In this document: piece after piece, positions 20,784 to 29,747 of the stretch | Numbering within the stretch: the first letter of the stretch is position 1 | Layout: each line of letters opens with the position of its first letter | Assembly (NCBI GenBank): GCA_015295905.1 | Contig: DVEB01000013.1 | Span: forward strand, 1 to 39,651 | DNA length: 39,651 bases | Source of the DNA: Synechococcales cyanobacterium M55_K2018_004 | Lineage (GTDB): Bacteria > Cyanobacteriota > Cyanobacteriia > Elainellales > Elainellaceae | Direction: 5' to 3' | Notes under the pieces: model-generated | What the model was told of the DNA's origin: nothing | The model's database searches: none | The model's input: only the letters and a program-made list of their open reading frames with translations | Program-made: the position numbers and the translations under genes

Positions 20784-21932
20784 ATGTTGTCCAAAGGATT
20801 TGAGATCGAGATGTATACCGGAACCCCCCAGGGAGAAATTATTGGTTTCTCGGACAGAATTGTGGCAGACCTGGATGGCTTTGTGCGGGAGCCGGACACC
20901 CGCAATGTAGAATACACTACGCCACCGCTCTTCCGTTACGAACGGTTGTTGTGCGAACTGGTACGGCCTCGACTGCGGCTGCGTTCCTACCTGAAAACGC
21001 TAGGGAATTACACGCTAATTCCTGGCAGCACCCTAGCCTTGGGCGGGGGCGATCGCTTTCATCGCTCTGACCCCAGCAACCCCTACCACACCTATATTGA
21101 GCAGACCTACGGCACTTCTGTTGTGACTGCCAGCGTCCACATCAACATTGGCATTGCCGATCCTGAGACCTTGATGCGGGCCTGTCGCCTGATACGGGTG
21201 GAAGCACCCCTATTTCTGGCGCTTAGTGCCGCATCCCCCTTCTTCGATGGCCGGGTGACGGGTAATCACTCCACCCGCTGGAGCCTGTTCCCCAAAACCC
21301 CCCGTCACGTCCCGCTGTTTGAGAGCCACGCTCATTACATTGCCTGGACAGAGGAACAACTCGCCCTAGGCACCATGCAAAATGTGCGCCACCTCTGGAG
21401 TTCGGTGCGGCCCAATGGCGATCGCCGTCCCTACACCCTCAACCGCCTTGAACTCCGCATCTGCGACTTGGTCAGTGACCCAATCGCACTATTAGCCATT
21501 ACAGCCTTACTGGAAGCACGGTTGCTGCAACTAATGGAAGACCCCAACCTCGATCCGCTGTGCTGCAGTGATCTCTCCCCGGCGACTCGTGCTGTAGACC
21601 TGATGACGCTGACCGATAAAAATGAGGTCGCCGCTGCCCACTGTAGTCTGGAGGCCGAACTGGTTCACTGGCGCGATGGTCGCAGACTGTTGGCCTCAGA
21701 GTGGGTGCAGGAATTGGTTGGAGAAGTCAGGGCGATCGCCAAACGGGAAGGCTTTGCCTGCTTCCTTGACCCCATTCAGAAAATTTTGCGCGAAGGCAAC
21801 GAGGCCCAACGTTGGCTCCGCCGCATTGACCAGGGATTTAATCCCCAGCAGGTGATGATTCAGGCCATCCAAGACACTGAAGCGCTCGAACTGGCGCTTG
21901 CGGAAGAAATTTGTATGCCCCTGGTGGCCTAA
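20784..21932 (+). CDS. gshA: Glutamate-cysteine ligase, cyanobacterial GCS2 type
   Basis: A 382-residue ATP-dependent ligase making gamma-glutamylcysteine, the first step of glutathione synthesis. Features are the start MLSKGFEIEMYTGTPQGEI, RNVEYTTPP, LGNYTLIPGSTLALGG, SVHINIGI and the arginine-rich NRLELRICD. The compact length is that of the cyanobacterial/GCS2-like group, not the larger enterobacterial GshA. GGAG at 20772-20775 is 8 bases before the ATG at 20784 but only 2 from the ATG at 20778, so the inner start is preferred. It converges on the DnaJ-like gene across a hairpin. The upstream HAD gene may be co-transcribed (75-base gap). Confidence 0.92.
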   Translation: MLSKGFEIEMYTGTPQGEIIGFSDRIVADLDGFVREPDTRNVEYTTPPLFRYERLLCELVRPRLRLRSYLKTLGNYTLIPGSTLALGGGDRFHRSDPSNPYHTYIEQTYGTSVVTASVHINIGIADPETLMRACRLIRVEAPLFLALSAASPFFDGRVTGNHSTRWSLFPKTPRHVPLFESHAHYIAWTEEQLALGTMQNVRHLWSSVRPNGDRRPYTLNRLELRICDLVSDPIALLAITALLEARLLQLMEDPNLDPLCCSDLSPATRAVDLMTLTDKNEVAAAHCSLEAELVHWRDGRRLLASEWVQELVGEVRAIAKREGFACFLDPIQKILREGNEAQRWLRRIDQGFNPQQVMIQAIQDTEALELALAEEICMPLVA

Positions 21933-21934
21933 AC

Positions 21935-21969
21935 AGTGAAGGAGGAGCTACGTCTGCTCCTCCCTCACT
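21935..21969. terminator. Bidirectional hairpin between gshA and the DnaJ-like gene
   Basis: Arms AGTGAAGGAGGAGC (21935-21948) and GCTCCTCCCTCACT (21956-21969) pair at 13 of 14 positions around a 7-base loop. The hairpin fits almost exactly inside the 39-base gap between the two convergent stops, as expected of a shared terminator. There is no strong T-run on either side. Confidence 0.65.
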
Positions 21970-21971
21970 CA

Positions 21972-22985
21972 TCACAGCCTGACCGACTTCAACCCACTGC
22001 GCGGATCAAAGGTGCGGGCTGCTCGGACTTTTTCGTATAGCTCCCGCTCCGTAGCACTCAAGTCTTTGGGGGGCACAATGACAATCTTGACCAGTTGGTC
22101 ACCCCGTTCTCCTTGGGGACTCACCCAGCCCTTGCCGCGTAACCGGAGCGTTTGGCCTGACCGAATGCCCGCGGGGATATTCATCTTCACCATGCCATCG
22201 GGGGTCGGGACTTCAATCACGGCTCCCAGCACTGCTTCATCGGGGGCGATCGCCACTTCACAGGTCAAATTGTCGCCTTCAAACTTGAAGAAGGGGTGGG
22301 GTTGCAGGTCAATCTTGAGGTACAAGTCTCCCCGCTGCTGGCTATAGGGACTAACCTGCCCCTTGCCGCGCACCCGGATTCGACTGCCTGCCTTTGCCCC
22401 TGCCGGGATCCGCACATCGATAATTTCACTGCCCAGGCTGAGGCGCTTTTGCACACCGTGGAAAGCTTCCGCCAAGGTGAGGGTGAGGCTTGATTCCAAG
22501 TCTCCTGCGGGCGTAGCGCCAGGGCTGCCGTAGCCATCAAACCCTCCAAAGTCGCCATAGCCTGCGTATCCACCAGGGCCACGCGATGTCGTGCGGTACT
22601 GGTAAGTACGAGTGCCACCGGGCGCACCGCCAGCAAAGCGACCTAACAGTTCATTGATAAAGTCGTCAAAACTGCTGTAGCGCCCAAAGTCAAAGTCGCT
22701 AAAGTCCACTCCCGGCCCAGCCCCTGCGCCACCTGGCGGCCAACTTCCAGCTTGCTTCCAGTACTGACCAAACTGGTCGTATTTCTTGCGCTTGTCTGGG
22801 TCAGACAAGACCTCATACGCCTCGTTGAGATCCTTAAACCGGGCTTCGGCATTTTTGTCGCCAGGGTTCATGTCAGGGTGATATTGCCGCGCCAGTTTCC
22901 GGTATGCCTTCTTGATCTCGTCTTGACTGGCACTCTTGGTCACACCCAGGATGGCATAGTAATCTCTGAAATCTGTCGCAGCCAT
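21972..22985 (-). CDS. DnaJ/CbpA-like Hsp40 co-chaperone without zinc fingers
   Basis: A 337-residue co-chaperone that stimulates DnaK ATPase and delivers substrates. The J domain spans about residues 6-72 ([27 protein letters not shown]) with the essential HPD in [11 protein letters not shown] Gly/Phe-rich linker follows ([13 protein letters not shown]). The C-terminal peptide-binding domains contain [14 protein letters not shown] and [15 protein letters not shown]. The four CxxCxGxG zinc repeats of true DnaJ are absent, so it is CbpA/DnaJ class II. The ATG at 22985 has AAGGAG upstream. The open frame continues 64 codons further but crosses a hairpin and looks non-coding. Confidence 0.93.
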   Translation of the reverse strand: MAATDFRDYYAILGVTKSASQDEIKKAYRKLARQYHPDMNPGDKNAEARFKDLNEAYEVLSDPDKRKKYDQFGQYWKQAGSWPPGGAGAGPGVDFSDFDFGRYSSFDDFINELLGRFAGGAPGGTRTYQYRTTSRGPGGYAGYGDFGGFDGYGSPGATPAGDLESSLTLTLAEAFHGVQKRLSLGSEIIDVRIPAGAKAGSRIRVRGKGQVSPYSQQRGDLYLKIDLQPHPFFKFEGDNLTCEVAIAPDEAVLGAVIEVPTPDGMVKMNIPAGIRSGQTLRLRGKGWVSPQGERGDQLVKIVIVPPKDLSATERELYEKVRAARTFDPRSGLKSVRL

Positions 22986-23065
22986 GCAAACATCATCTCC
23001 TTGCTGGGGCGGTCTCTCGGTCATGCTTGAGGCGAGTGATAGCCCCCCAAAACTATGACACATAC

Positions 23066-23088
23066 AGGACTCTCTAACAGAGAGTCCT
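23066..23088. terminator. Perfect hairpin between the subtilase and DnaJ-like genes
   Basis: AGGACTCTCT (23066-23075) and AGAGAGTCCT (23079-23088) form a perfect 10-base stem with loop AAC. On the minus strand it follows the subtilase stop by 65 bases and is succeeded by a GTTTTGGGG stretch. It is a likely terminator for the subtilase gene or an mRNA leader hairpin of the DnaJ-like gene. Confidence 0.55.
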
Positions 23089-23152
23089 ACTCCAAAACTA
23101 CCAGAGCAATGCCCTAGTTGGGGTACGGTTAATACGGGTGAAGCAGAGGAGT

Positions 23153-24781
23153 TTACCGTGCTGGGACGCTCCACCAAGCCAAGGCGTAGGGCTGAACCGC
23201 TTCGTTGGCGCGATCGCGATAGACCACGCGCAGCTTGTAGCGACCAGTCTCTGGAATCGGATAGAAGATGTGTTCCACGCTGTCTACCTGACTCACCGAC
23301 GACCAGATGGCCTGCCTCAGGTCACTATCTTCCGCCCGCATTAAGTAGAGGTTTAGATTGTTGAGGCCGCGATCGCGGAACGTCTCCCCCAGGTCATACA
23401 GACCGTTGCGGTTTGCGTCCTGCAACTCCACCACGCGGTTCCAGGCCAGCGTTGCCGCAAGGTAGCTATCCTTCTGCAACGGTTGGGCCAGCACGTAGTC
23501 CCGCACAGTGGGATGGTTACCGCCCTGGCCAACACTGCGGTAGTCCCACCCGATTGCCGGTACCGTTGCTTCGGGGCTGTGCTGTCCTGGCGCAAACTGC
23601 TGAATGGCGCGGTAGGCGTTTAGATGTCCCGTGCCTAGGTCAGCATCTAGGGGAATTTTGCGATCGCGGGCCGCATCCGACTCTAGCCAGTGGCGTCCGC
23701 TCTGGTTGATGACTGTGCGGGTCATTCCCAGCAGCAAGCCGTCTCCGTTGTCCTTCATTTTGTCGGCGGCATTCATCAACACTGCTTTGCTCACTTCTGG
23801 ACGGCGGGCATCCAGGCTCCAGTTGGGTTGGCGAGTGCGGATCTGGCGATCGCCAAACTCCTGGAGCAAAGCGACGGTTGCCGTCGCATGGGGAGCTGCA
23901 AAGCTAGTGCCGGTCGAGCGGGTGAGGCTCCCGTCGGGGTTAATCATGGCAATTCCTGTCCCTGGAGCCACTAGGCTGACGGAACGACGCGGCCCCACGT
24001 TGCTCTCCTGAGATGCAGGTCGCCCCACCACAAGCTGCGGCTCGCTGCCCAAGTTGCTAAAGTCAACCTTGCGAAACACGCCGTCAATCATAGTCGAGTT
24101 GGCCACGGTCATGCCGTTGAAATTGTCCGTAGGGATGGGGATGCCACCGCGTCCCTGGTTGCCAGCAATCACGTACAACGTCTGGTGCTTGGTGTGCGAC
24201 CAGTCAATACACTGAGTTAGCAGCGCATTGCCGTCCAGCACCGCATTGGGGCGCGGATCTTGAGCTAAGGATTCGCCAAAGCTGAAGTTAATGGCCCGCA
24301 CGTCTTCACCGTTTTGCAGCGCCACTGTCTGAGAGGCCAAGCATTCCTCTGGCTGCCCCCCCCGTCGCACTACCCCCACTGCTGCGGAGTAAAGTCGAGC
24401 ATTCGGCGCTACTCCCGTGGCGTACTTGTCCTGACTGATCATGACACTGGCAACATTGGCGGCGTGCGCATCCACAAGATCATTGGCCCGTGCCAGATTG
24501 TTGCGAAAGAACAGCCGGCTGACGCGCACCACAAAGTTGCGAGCACCTGCTTTGTCTAAGCCAAACAAGGCAGGTCGCCCAATCTCGACCTGACCAATGG
24601 CAATTTTGCTGCCAGTTAGGTTGTAGGGCGCATTGTGTAGGCGACGGGCATCAATCCCCTCTTGGCCAATGGAGGTGATCAGAGCAAGAGCCGGTGTTCC
24701 CACCAGCAGGGCGATCGCCCCTACAATCGTCAGCCCCCCCATCCTGCCAGCCAAGCAACCTGGCATTCGCTGCCGAACCAT
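23153..24781 (-). CDS. Secreted S8 subtilisin-family protease with variant catalytic acid
   Basis: A 542-residue protein from the ATG at 24781, which has GGAGAG before it; the frame is open 20 codons further. Residues 1-34 form a signal peptide (basic start, then [17 protein letters not shown]), so export is expected. The oxyanion Asn lies in [11 protein letters not shown] and the nucleophile Ser293 in the exact motif [16 protein letters not shown]. The His is probably His106 in [10 protein letters not shown]. At the position of the first Asp motif the sequence reads [11 protein letters not shown], so Glu66 replaces the usual Asp. The C-terminal part (about 400-542) is beta-rich and may be a P-type accessory domain ([16 protein letters not shown]). 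Substrate unknown. Confidence 0.88.
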   Translation of the reverse strand: MVRQRMPGCLAGRMGGLTIVGAIALLVGTPALALITSIGQEGIDARRLHNAPYNLTGSKIAIGQVEIGRPALFGLDKAGARNFVVRVSRLFFRNNLARANDLVDAHAANVASVMISQDKYATGVAPNARLYSAAVGVVRRGGQPEECLASQTVALQNGEDVRAINFSFGESLAQDPRPNAVLDGNALLTQCIDWSHTKHQTLYVIAGNQGRGGIPIPTDNFNGMTVANSTMIDGVFRKVDFSNLGSEPQLVVGRPASQESNVGPRRSVSLVAPGTGIAMINPDGSLTRSTGTSFAAPHATATVALLQEFGDRQIRTRQPNWSLDARRPEVSKAVLMNAADKMKDNGDGLLLGMTRTVINQSGRHWLESDAARDRKIPLDADLGTGHLNAYRAIQQFAPGQHSPEATVPAIGWDYRSVGQGGNHPTVRDYVLAQPLQKDSYLAATLAWNRVVELQDANRNGLYDLGETFRDRGLNNLNLYLMRAEDSDLRQAIWSSVSQVDSVEHIFYPIPETGRYKLRVVYRDRANEAVQPYALAWWSVPAR

Positions 24782-24920
24782 GAATCTCTCTCCGTTTGAG
24801 CATGCAGTCGGTAGTCCGGCTCTCCGTTGAAACAGAAGCATTGTCCGGTGAGGGATTACCTCCCCATCATTGCGAGAGAGCCAGCCGCTCTAAACAAATT
24901 AGCAAATCAAGTCCTGATTA

Positions 24921-25046
24921 CGCTCTAAAATCGGCATTGCTGATTTAAGCAATGATTTTTTGAGTGAGGGGCGCACTCCGTGCGCCCCTCACTCAAAAAA
25001 TCATATTTGGATTAAGCAACGCTCTAAAATCTAGGGTCGCTGATTT
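24921..25046. repeat. Family C palindromic repeat, full copy with flanking direct repeats
   Basis: A perfect 24-base-arm hairpin (24952-24975 and 24981-25004) has the loop CTCCG; each arm runs from ATGATTTTTTGAGTG to AGGGGCGCA. The hairpin is flanked by direct repeats CGCTCTAAAATC...CTGATTT at 24921-24946 and 25020-25046. Other copies are the truncated one at the window end and a degenerate one at 35107-35143. It sits in the 485-base divergent space between the subtilase gene and rpe, and both promoters must avoid or include it. Confidence 0.85.
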
Positions 25047-25266
25047 GTCGGATCAGGCACCTCTAGAAGCGCGAAAATTTTGCCAGGATTTTTCGCGCAA
25101 TTTAGTCCAAACGCCGATATCGCCAATCTGGAGTACGTCCAGCGATGAATTTTGCATAAATCCAGGCCATCCCTGGGATCAGTCAATCCGGTGAGGAGAC
25201 AGATTTTGATAAACTGATCACCAGTGAATGATCACCCTTCAAGAGACGCAGGAGAACCCTTACGCC

Positions 25267-25974
25267 ATGACTCAGACCTCAGCCAGCAAACCCATCGTGG
25301 TGGCACCTTCGATTCTGTCCGCAGATTTCAGTCGTCTGGGTGAAGAGATCACGGCGGTTGACCGCGCAGGCGCAGACTGGATCCACGTCGATGTCATGGA
25401 CGGTCGCTTTGTCCCCAACATTACCATCGGTCCGCTGATTGTCGAAGCAATCCGCCCTTACACCCAGAAGCCCCTCGATGTTCACCTGATGATTGTGGAG
25501 CCAGAGAAGTACGTGGCGGATTTTGCCAAGGCTGGAGCCGACATCATCTCAGTCCACGCGGAGCACAATGCTTCCCCCCACCTACACCGCACCCTCTGCC
25601 AAATTCGAGAACTGGGCAAACAGGCTGGGGTTGTCCTCAATCCCTCCAGTCCGCTAGAGCTGATTGAGTATGTGTTGGAGGTCTGCGATCTTGTGCTGAT
25701 CATGAGCGTCAATCCTGGTTTTGGTGGCCAGAGTTTTATCCCCGCGGTGCTGCCCAAAATCCAAAAGTTGCGCCAGATGTGCAATGAGCGCGGCCTAGAT
25801 CCCTGGATTGAGGTAGATGGGGGGCTGAAGGTTAATAACACATGGCAGGTATTAGAAGCTGGTGCCAATGCAATCGTCGCAGGTTCTGCGGTGTTTGGCG
25901 CAAAGGACTATGCCCAGGCGATTGAGGGGATTCGCAACAGCAAGCGTCCTCAGCCTGAGTTGGTGACTGCTTAG
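25267..25974 (+). CDS. rpe: Ribulose-phosphate 3-epimerase
   Basis: A 235-residue TIM-barrel enzyme that interconverts ribulose-5-phosphate and xylulose-5-phosphate in the Calvin and pentose phosphate cycles. Signatures are [64 protein letters not shown] and [10 protein letters not shown], with metal-ligand His and Asp residues all present. The ATG at 25267 follows GCAGGAG by 12 bases; the ATG at 25228 in the same frame would add 13 residues. Its product xylulose-5-phosphate is a substrate of the phosphoketolase encoded earlier, though the genes are far apart. Confidence 0.96.
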   Translation: MTQTSASKPIVVAPSILSADFSRLGEEITAVDRAGADWIHVDVMDGRFVPNITIGPLIVEAIRPYTQKPLDVHLMIVEPEKYVADFAKAGADIISVHAEHNASPHLHRTLCQIRELGKQAGVVLNPSSPLELIEYVLEVCDLVLIMSVNPGFGGQSFIPAVLPKIQKLRQMCNERGLDPWIEVDGGLKVNNTWQVLEAGANAIVAGSAVFGAKDYAQAIEGIRNSKRPQPELVTA

Positions 25975-26015
25975 ACTGTTCAACCTCCGACCCCCAGCGC
26001 TGCTAATCTAAGCGT

Positions 26016-26064
26016 AAACCCCTGAATACGGGCGGCACCGTGTATCACCCGCGTTCAGGAGTTT
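26016..26064 (+). terminator. Likely rho-independent terminator of rpe
   Basis: Arms AAACCCCTGAATACGGG (26016-26032) and CCCGCGTTCAGGAGTTT (26048-26064) pair at 14 of 17 positions and are followed by TTTGTTCTT. It starts about 40 bases past the rpe stop. Its position argues against the TTG at 26063 as the start of the next gene. Confidence 0.65.
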
Positions 26065-26215
26065 GTTCTTCAGCCGAATCTCTAGGCGCACGCCTAAGAG
26101 TACACTGATCGGTACTGTCAACCCATCCTTGCATTACCTAGCTTGGAAGAGTCAATCAGCCGCCGCTATCGAGGCTTTTGCCCAAATGGAGGGCGGTTTC
26201 TTCCAAGGAAAGTCG

Positions 26216-28279
26216 ATGTTAGATAATTCCAGACCTCCCGATCGCCACCTCATTTCTAAGCTCCAGGCTCAGCGATTAGCTGCGCTGACCAATCTCAGCG
26301 TCGAAGACCTAGCAGGTAACAGCATCGCTGACCTTAGCGAAAAATTGAAATGGCGGATTGATCCCGAACTATTACTGTTTCGGCGCGTTTGTGGACGAGT
26401 TGTCAAAAAAGACCCAGCAACCGGCGTCGAATATCCTGTTCCCTTTGCCACAGTGCATGTAGAGGATACCGACACCAATTTCCTCGGCTTCTTTCCTGCA
26501 GAATCCCCCTGGGGATGGCTGTTTCCGCTCTTCAGTCGGCGTGAAGAAATTGCGGTGACCCGTACCGATGCCTGCGGTCGCTTTTGTGTCTACGTGCCTC
26601 GCTGGGAAATTGACTGGATTTTGCGGTTCCGCAGAGAGCGCTTCTGTTTCCCAGATGTGTTGATCAAGCCTAATATTCGTGATCTGCTGCAAGGGTTGCA
26701 GCATCCGGTCGTGGTTCGGCCTCCTATTCCAGAACCTGATCCACCGTTTCTGCTGCAGGATGGTGGCTTCTCGTTGAATCGGGCGGAGCAGTTAATCGGA
26801 CGTGGGGCGGCTACCAAATTGGCGGCTTTGGAGGCCGGTTCCAGCTTTGGAGCCAGTACAAAACAGCAGTTGCGACTCTTAGAAAGCAGCGGTTTTGCTC
26901 AGCCAGTGCCGCCGCCATTGCCTAATGAACTAAAAGACGTGTTGGGCGATCGCCAAAAACCTGTTGAATCTGCGCAGACGATGGAGATCATGCAAGCCAC
27001 CCTGGCCGATCGCCTTAAACTAGACCGCAAAGACTTAGCCAACCTCAGCCTCCAGCGCTATGTCGGCCCATTCCGTCGCTGCATCGACACGATTGTGCCC
27101 GAATGGGTGCCCATGTTCGATGTACCCGATATCACCTTCCGCGTCACACAGGATGTCGATGGAGATGGAGATGAGGAGGTGATCTACTCCGAGGGCTACT
27201 TTGACGTGCGCTGGAATGCAGGAACCATCGCCAACGTCACGCTGGAGGCGTCCCAGATTGCCCTGTCTGGTGTCTCCTGTGACACACCACGGGTGGTGTG
27301 TCAGGACACTGCTGCTATCAGCTTTGCGGGCTTGATGCCAGTTGTGAACCCCGCCAGCCCGACGGATCCCTATCACGATGCCGTGAGCGGCTATGCCCGT
27401 CGTCCCAACCGTCCACATCCCTCCGGGGCGCTGGTTGATCCGCTGCCTAATCCTCTGGCCGAAGCCCCCTATGCTGGCACACTTCAGCTTTACGGTTGCA
27501 GTCAGGTGCGGGGAGCGCAGTTTTACCGACTCCGCTATCGCTATAACAATGGCTCTCCGGTGGCATTTACGGGTCTGACTTGGCCGCTGTATCGTCTAGT
27601 GGGTGGGGTGTTACAAGTCATCTGGCAAAGCCCCGATGCCAATGGTTGGTATCCTGTGCTGCCTGCAACAGAGGGCTGGTCACCTACTAACCTACTGCTA
27701 AACTGGCCGACGACTTCATTCCAAAATGGGTTGTATACAGTGGAGGTGGAACTGGGCAACGCCGCCAAGACAGTAGTGAACACCTCTGCGCCCGTCAATT
27801 TCCGGGTGGATAACTCGGCTCCCGTGGCGCAGTTTACTCGGTTGCGCTGGCGGACGTTGCCCGGAGGAGCCTGGAGTGCGCCGATCGAGCTGGTGTGTCC
27901 GGTGGTGCGCCGTCCTGTGGTGGCGGGCAATCCGGTCGATATCGAGTTCGAAGTGAGCTATACGGTGTCTGCGGCTCATTTGCGATCGCTCGTCCTTTCC
28001 AGCGGCGGCTGTGGCGATAGCAATAGGCCCATCCTCACATCTGCCCTCAGCACGGCGCAGCACTGGCATACGACCCCTGCAGACAATAGCATTACTCGCA
28101 CTGCCACTTTCTCGCTGGCAGGCAGTGCTGCTCAGGGAGCCTACAGCTTTAGTCTACGGGCAGATAGCCGAGCCTTTAACCCAGCTGGTGGGGATGGCGG
28201 CTTGGAAGCAGACTGGAACTATGACCCGTTATACATCTATAGCTATTCCATGCTGCCGATCGCCGTTGTAAACCTCTAA
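26216..28279 (+). CDS. 687-residue multidomain beta-rich protein of unknown function
   Basis: I do not recognise this protein. The ATG at 26216 has AAGGAAAG just upstream; the open frame reaches back to a TTG at 26063, across the rpe terminator. Residues about 55-130 resemble a carboxypeptidase-regulatory or transthyretin-like fold: CGRVVKKDPATGVEYPVPFATVHVED, then TRTDACGRFCVYVPRWEIDWILRFRRERFCFP. A Pro-rich and helical segment follows, with NELKDVLGDRQKPVESAQ. Residues from about 305 carry FRVTQDVDGDGDEEVIYSEG, whose Asp ladder (from Asp313) looks like a calcium-binding loop. The remainder is beta-rich and Trp/Tyr-rich. There is no signal peptide or membrane span. The zinc-ribbon gene follows on the same strand. 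It may be a large surface or structural protein exported by another route, but no function can be assigned. Confidence 0.85.
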   Translation: MLDNSRPPDRHLISKLQAQRLAALTNLSVEDLAGNSIADLSEKLKWRIDPELLLFRRVCGRVVKKDPATGVEYPVPFATVHVEDTDTNFLGFFPAESPWGWLFPLFSRREEIAVTRTDACGRFCVYVPRWEIDWILRFRRERFCFPDVLIKPNIRDLLQGLQHPVVVRPPIPEPDPPFLLQDGGFSLNRAEQLIGRGAATKLAALEAGSSFGASTKQQLRLLESSGFAQPVPPPLPNELKDVLGDRQKPVESAQTMEIMQATLADRLKLDRKDLANLSLQRYVGPFRRCIDTIVPEWVPMFDVPDITFRVTQDVDGDGDEEVIYSEGYFDVRWNAGTIANVTLEASQIALSGVSCDTPRVVCQDTAAISFAGLMPVVNPASPTDPYHDAVSGYARRPNRPHPSGALVDPLPNPLAEAPYAGTLQLYGCSQVRGAQFYRLRYRYNNGSPVAFTGLTWPLYRLVGGVLQVIWQSPDANGWYPVLPATEGWSPTNLLLNWPTTSFQNGLYTVEVELGNAAKTVVNTSAPVNFRVDNSAPVAQFTRLRWRTLPGGAWSAPIELVCPVVRRPVVAGNPVDIEFEVSYTVSAAHLRSLVLSSGGCGDSNRPILTSALSTAQHWHTTPADNSITRTATFSLAGSAAQGAYSFSLRADSRAFNPAGGDGGLEADWNYDPLYIYSYSMLPIAVVNL

Positions 28280-28282
28280 GGA

Positions 28283-28378
28283 CTACGGCGCTATGCACTC
28301 ATGATGTCAAGAGCATTTTGTGGGAAACCCCGCTGAGCGGGGTTTCCCACAAAATGCTTTGTCCTATGTTCGTGGGTT
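28283..28378. repeat. Family D palindromic repeat, copy 2
   Basis: The central hairpin has perfect 22-base arms at 28312-28333 and 28337-28358 around the loop TGA. The flanks CGCTATGCACTCATGATGT and GGACAAAGCATTTTG match the copy at 14806-14959 in the opposite orientation. The stem changes GAGGGAAATCCC to GTGGGAAACCCC with matching changes on the other arm. It lies 4 bases after the stop of the 687-residue gene and could be its terminator. Confidence 0.82.
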
Positions 28379-28522
28379 CAATCAGGCGTAGTGTTTCTGG
28401 CGCACGTCACGCAATGAATCCTGGCTGCATTGCGAGTAGAAGGTAACACAATCTTTAAGACGGGAGCATTCCTCCAACTTCCTCGTGACAATGGAAGAGG
28501 GGAATTTTTGGGAGGAAGAAAG

Positions 28523-29098
28523 ATGCCCTACATTTGTGAACTCAGCCCCGGACACCATATTTATCTCGACAACCAGGGAGGGCAAACCATTGTTACCCTC
28601 AGCAGCCATGCCGCAGGACAACAGCAACAGTCCAGCAGCAGTATCACAACAGGCACCTGGGTTGCCCCTCCACAAGCATTCAGAGTGGGCGGCGGTGTTG
28701 TCTTCAAAATTCCAACCGTGCAGGGCGATCGCTTTATCCAGGTGCAGGGCAGTAGTCTAGGAATGCTGCCAGAAATGCCTCCCCTCGCCAGTCTGCAACA
28801 GATGCAGGTGCAACAGACCGCCTCCACCCCGATGCAACCAATGCAGCCGATGCAACCAATGCAGCCCATGCAGCCGATGCAACCGATGCAGCCCATGCAG
28901 ATGGGGAATATGCGGATGTCCATGAACCCGATGGAGATGCAGATGGGCAACATGGAGATGCGAATGGGCAGTGTGACTGCTGTCGCCTCAACGCCGGCGG
29001 ACTCTCTCCCCAAACCGCGCCAGTTTTGCAGTCAGTGTGGGGCAAAGGTGGAAGCGGGCGATCGCTTCTGTAGCGCCTGCGGTCATGCTCTCGGTTAA
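28523..29098 (+). CDS. Zinc-ribbon protein with Met-Gln-Pro tandem repeat
   Basis: A 191-residue protein; the ATG at 28523 has a clear GGAGGAAG site, so the upstream TTG start at 28430 is rejected. Residues 1-85 (YICELSPGHHIYLDNQGGQTIVTL, then FRVGGGVVFKIPTVQGDRFIQVQG) look like a compact beta domain, possibly conserved in cyanobacteria. Residues 104-124 are seven MQP units, followed by a Met-rich stretch with MGNM motifs. The C terminus is a zinc ribbon with Cys169-x2-Cys172-x10-Cys183-x2-Cys186. No signal peptide is present. Such ribbons serve in protein or nucleic acid binding. Whether the Met-rich linker binds copper or is only a flexible spacer is unknown. Confidence 0.85.
   Translation: MPYICELSPGHHIYLDNQGGQTIVTLSSHAAGQQQQSSSSITTGTWVAPPQAFRVGGGVVFKIPTVQGDRFIQVQGSSLGMLPEMPPLASLQQMQVQQTASTPMQPMQPMQPMQPMQPMQPMQPMQMGNMRMSMNPMEMQMGNMEMRMGSVTAVASTPADSLPKPRQFCSQCGAKVEAGDRFCSACGHALG
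28832..28894 (+). repeat. In-frame 9-base tandem repeat coding MQP
   Basis: Seven consecutive units of ATG-CAR-CCN (Met-Gln-Pro), differing only at third positions. The synonymous variation shows that the peptide, not the DNA, is being kept, yet such an array is prone to slippage and probably varies in length among strains. Confidence 0.85.
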
Positions 29099-29237
29099 CT
29101 AAAATATCTGCGGGCCGATGGCATGGGAAGGGGTAGCGACCACACGCTGGGAAGCAGACAAAGAAACAGACAAAAATGCCATCTGGGTAGTGTCGCGTCT
29201 AGTGCAGCAATGCTGCTTCATCTGAGGGGAACGACTC

Positions 29238-29323
29238 AGCCGGATAAGCTGAAGCCTTTAATTTTCCGGGCATGATGTGCACAGAACATCAAGGGTTTTA
29301 GCGTATCACGAATTCACGTTAAA
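29238..29323. repeat. Family A repeat, diverged copy A4
   Basis: Left arm GGATAAGCTGAAGCC-TTTAATTTTCCGGGCATG; right arm CATCAAGGGTTTTAGCGTATCACG followed by AATTCACGTTAA. The arms no longer pair perfectly but both ends match copy A2. It fills the space between the convergent zinc-ribbon and coiled-coil genes (29099-29332). Confidence 0.6.
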
Positions 29324-29332
29324 CATTCCAGA

Positions 29333-29638
29333 TCAATATTCCAGATCAAACATCTCGAAGGATTGCCCTGATGTCGAAGGCAGTATTGGAGAATGACTAG
29401 GTTCAGCCAGACGCATCTGCTGGATGGTGGTTTCTGTGCTATCAATTTTTTGGTCGAGCAGGTTAAGGCGATCGCCAATTTGTTGCCGTCGGGTTTCCAG
29501 GTTTTGGAGTTCCTGCTGTAGGCGTTTCTTTTCGACGACTAACTTATAGAGATCCAGCATAGCTGCTGCCTCAGACTGTTGACGAGGCATAGTACTGACT
29601 TTAGGGCGAATCGTCCCACGGTTGGGATAGCGACGCAT
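29333..29638 (-). CDS. Small coiled-coil protein, possibly GvpV-like
   Basis: A 101-residue protein from the ATG at 29638; an in-frame TTG at 29671 would add 11 residues, and neither has a strong ribosome site. A basic N terminus (MRRYPNRGTIRPKVSTMPRQQS) leads into a long heptad-patterned coiled coil, LDLYKLVVEKKRLQQELQNLETRRQQIGDRLNLLDQKI. The short tail is acidic and hydrophobic. The layout resembles small cyanobacterial gas-vesicle accessory proteins of the GvpV type as I remember them, but there are no gvp genes nearby, so the link is weak. It follows the flavoprotein gene on the same strand with a 109-base gap. Confidence 0.65.
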   Translation of the reverse strand: MRRYPNRGTIRPKVSTMPRQQSEAAAMLDLYKLVVEKKRLQQELQNLETRRQQIGDRLNLLDQKIDSTETTIQQMRLAEPSHSPILPSTSGQSFEMFDLEY

Positions 29639-29747
29639 AGTATTGATATCTTGCTTGTAGAAGGGGGTCAAAGCAAATTTAGAGTACCCAGTCGTGAGGG
29701 TGAGCTAACGCAAGATCGACAACCAATCCACCCTCAGGCACCCACCG

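Noticed and set aside
26063-26215. An N-terminal extension of the 687-residue protein from a TTG start.
   Set aside because: It would begin inside the rpe terminator, while the ATG at 26216 has a good ribosome site.
28832-28894. Tandem repeat considered as a CRISPR-like or minisatellite array.
   Set aside because: The 9-base units are contiguous and in frame with a clear gene and have no spacers; they are coding repeats.
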